Positions 63,736 to 64,000 of a DNA stretch of 64,000 nucleotides are shown piece by piece (positions within the stretch are counted from its first letter, which is position 1; each line of letters begins with the position of its first letter). Origin of the DNA: Allgaiera indica. Lineage in GTDB: Bacteria > Pseudomonadota > Alphaproteobacteria > Rhodobacterales > Rhodobacteraceae. The notes beneath the pieces were generated by a model. The model saw nothing but the letters and a program-made list of their open reading frames with translations, made no database searches and was not told where the DNA came from. A program made the translations under genes and the position numbers. The DNA lies in NCBI RefSeq assembly GCF_900106675.1, contig NZ_FNOB01000018.1, forward strand, positions 1 to 64,000, in the 5' to 3' direction.

Positions 63736-64000
63736 TGAAGCTTTCGCATCTCCAAGAACCAGAGCTTGAGTTTGGGCTCGGCCAGCGACATGTCGACATA
63801 CGCTATGGTCTTATGGACAATGGTCCCTTCGATACCGGCCAGGTCGGCGCACCCTCTAACGTTAGATTGGGATTGATCGGGGACGCGGAGACGGTCGATG
63901 GCGTTCGAGAGTGGCTCATCCGGTGTCATGAGGGCATCGAGGCGAAAACTGACACCCGTCTAACCAACCTCTACCCCCCGTTTCCTGGAACTGCAGACGA
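63732..64000 (+). CDS. Short prokaryotic Argonaute, 5' part only (cut by window end)
   Basis: The frame from ATG 63732 (a second ATG follows directly) stays open to the window end, 89 residues. EPELEFGLGQRHVDIRYGLM then DNGPFD, followed by VRLGLIGDAETVDGVREWLI and TNLYPPFPG, is the characteristic beginning of pAgo proteins ahead of and into the MID domain. The ATGA overlap with the DREN-APAZ gene means coupled translation, as in known short-pAgo operons. MID and PIWI domains lie outside the window, so catalytic status cannot be judged; short pAgos are usually inactive as slicers. Confidence 0.8.
   Translation, partial: MMKLSHLQEPELEFGLGQRHVDIRYGLMDNGPFDTGQVGAPSNVRLGLIGDAETVDGVREWLIRCHEGIEAKTDTRLTNLYPPFPGTAD

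Noticed and set aside
1-64000. CRISPR array
   Set aside because: No regularly spaced identical direct repeats with unique spacers were seen on reading; the short tandem repeats found have no spacers.

Overview
The window is chromosomal DNA from a GC-rich alphaproteobacterium, most likely a member of the Rhodobacteraceae. This rests on gene content and protein style (rpsB-tsf, rplM-rpsI, class II DAHP synthase, B12-dependent NrdJ, GlxA and LuxR solos, kpsTE), high GC, and a dispersed GAGTATTTGN(A/G)CAA-type intergenic repeat that I associate with this family. No species call is made.

Layout. 1-2765: end of an integrative element, with a frameshifted tyrosine recombinase next to tRNA-Asn(GTT). 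2826-13264: ordinary metabolism and transport: an MBL hydrolase, an EnvZ-like kinase, a complete livKGFHM-type ABC operon, a GlxA regulator and an orphan solute-binding protein. 13381-18387: a phytochrome-style signalling cluster (sensor kinase, REC-kinase hybrid, two receiver proteins). 19098-29321: aroG class II, a decayed merR-SDR operon, psuK/psuG around two small membrane-protein genes, DUF502, an ArgO exporter, bdhA, a candidate small RNA, a YejA-like binding protein and an entericidin-like lipoprotein. 29504-39122: LuxR solo, rpsB-tsf, a persulfide-dioxygenase-like protein, rpe-MBL-gph, rplM-rpsI, an SseB-like protein and a UDG-family protein. 39339-52017: kpsT-kpsE, an IS5-family element whose transposase carries three palindromic insertions, nrdJ with upstream NrdR boxes, and an RND efflux pair with an ATTC-N8-GAAT operator-like palindrome in its promoter region.

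52473-64000 is a genomic island. It starts at a 49-bp 3' fragment of tRNA-Pro(TGG), followed by small ORFs and a tyrosine integrase. Cargo in order: a zinc-ribbon DDE transposase-like protein, a secreted protein, a DprA-like plus HAD/phosphoribosyltransferase pair resembling the ShosTA toxin-antitoxin defence system, an IS3 remnant, an unrecognised 368-residue protein, and at the window edge a DUF4365-nuclease/APAZ protein overlapping the start of a short prokaryotic Argonaute (SPARDA-type, truncated by the window). This is the most interesting part: an anti-phage defence island with at least two recognisable abortive-infection-type modules and one unknown candidate. The intact tRNA-Pro and the other island end should lie beyond position 64000.

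All family assignments come from reading motifs; no database search was run.
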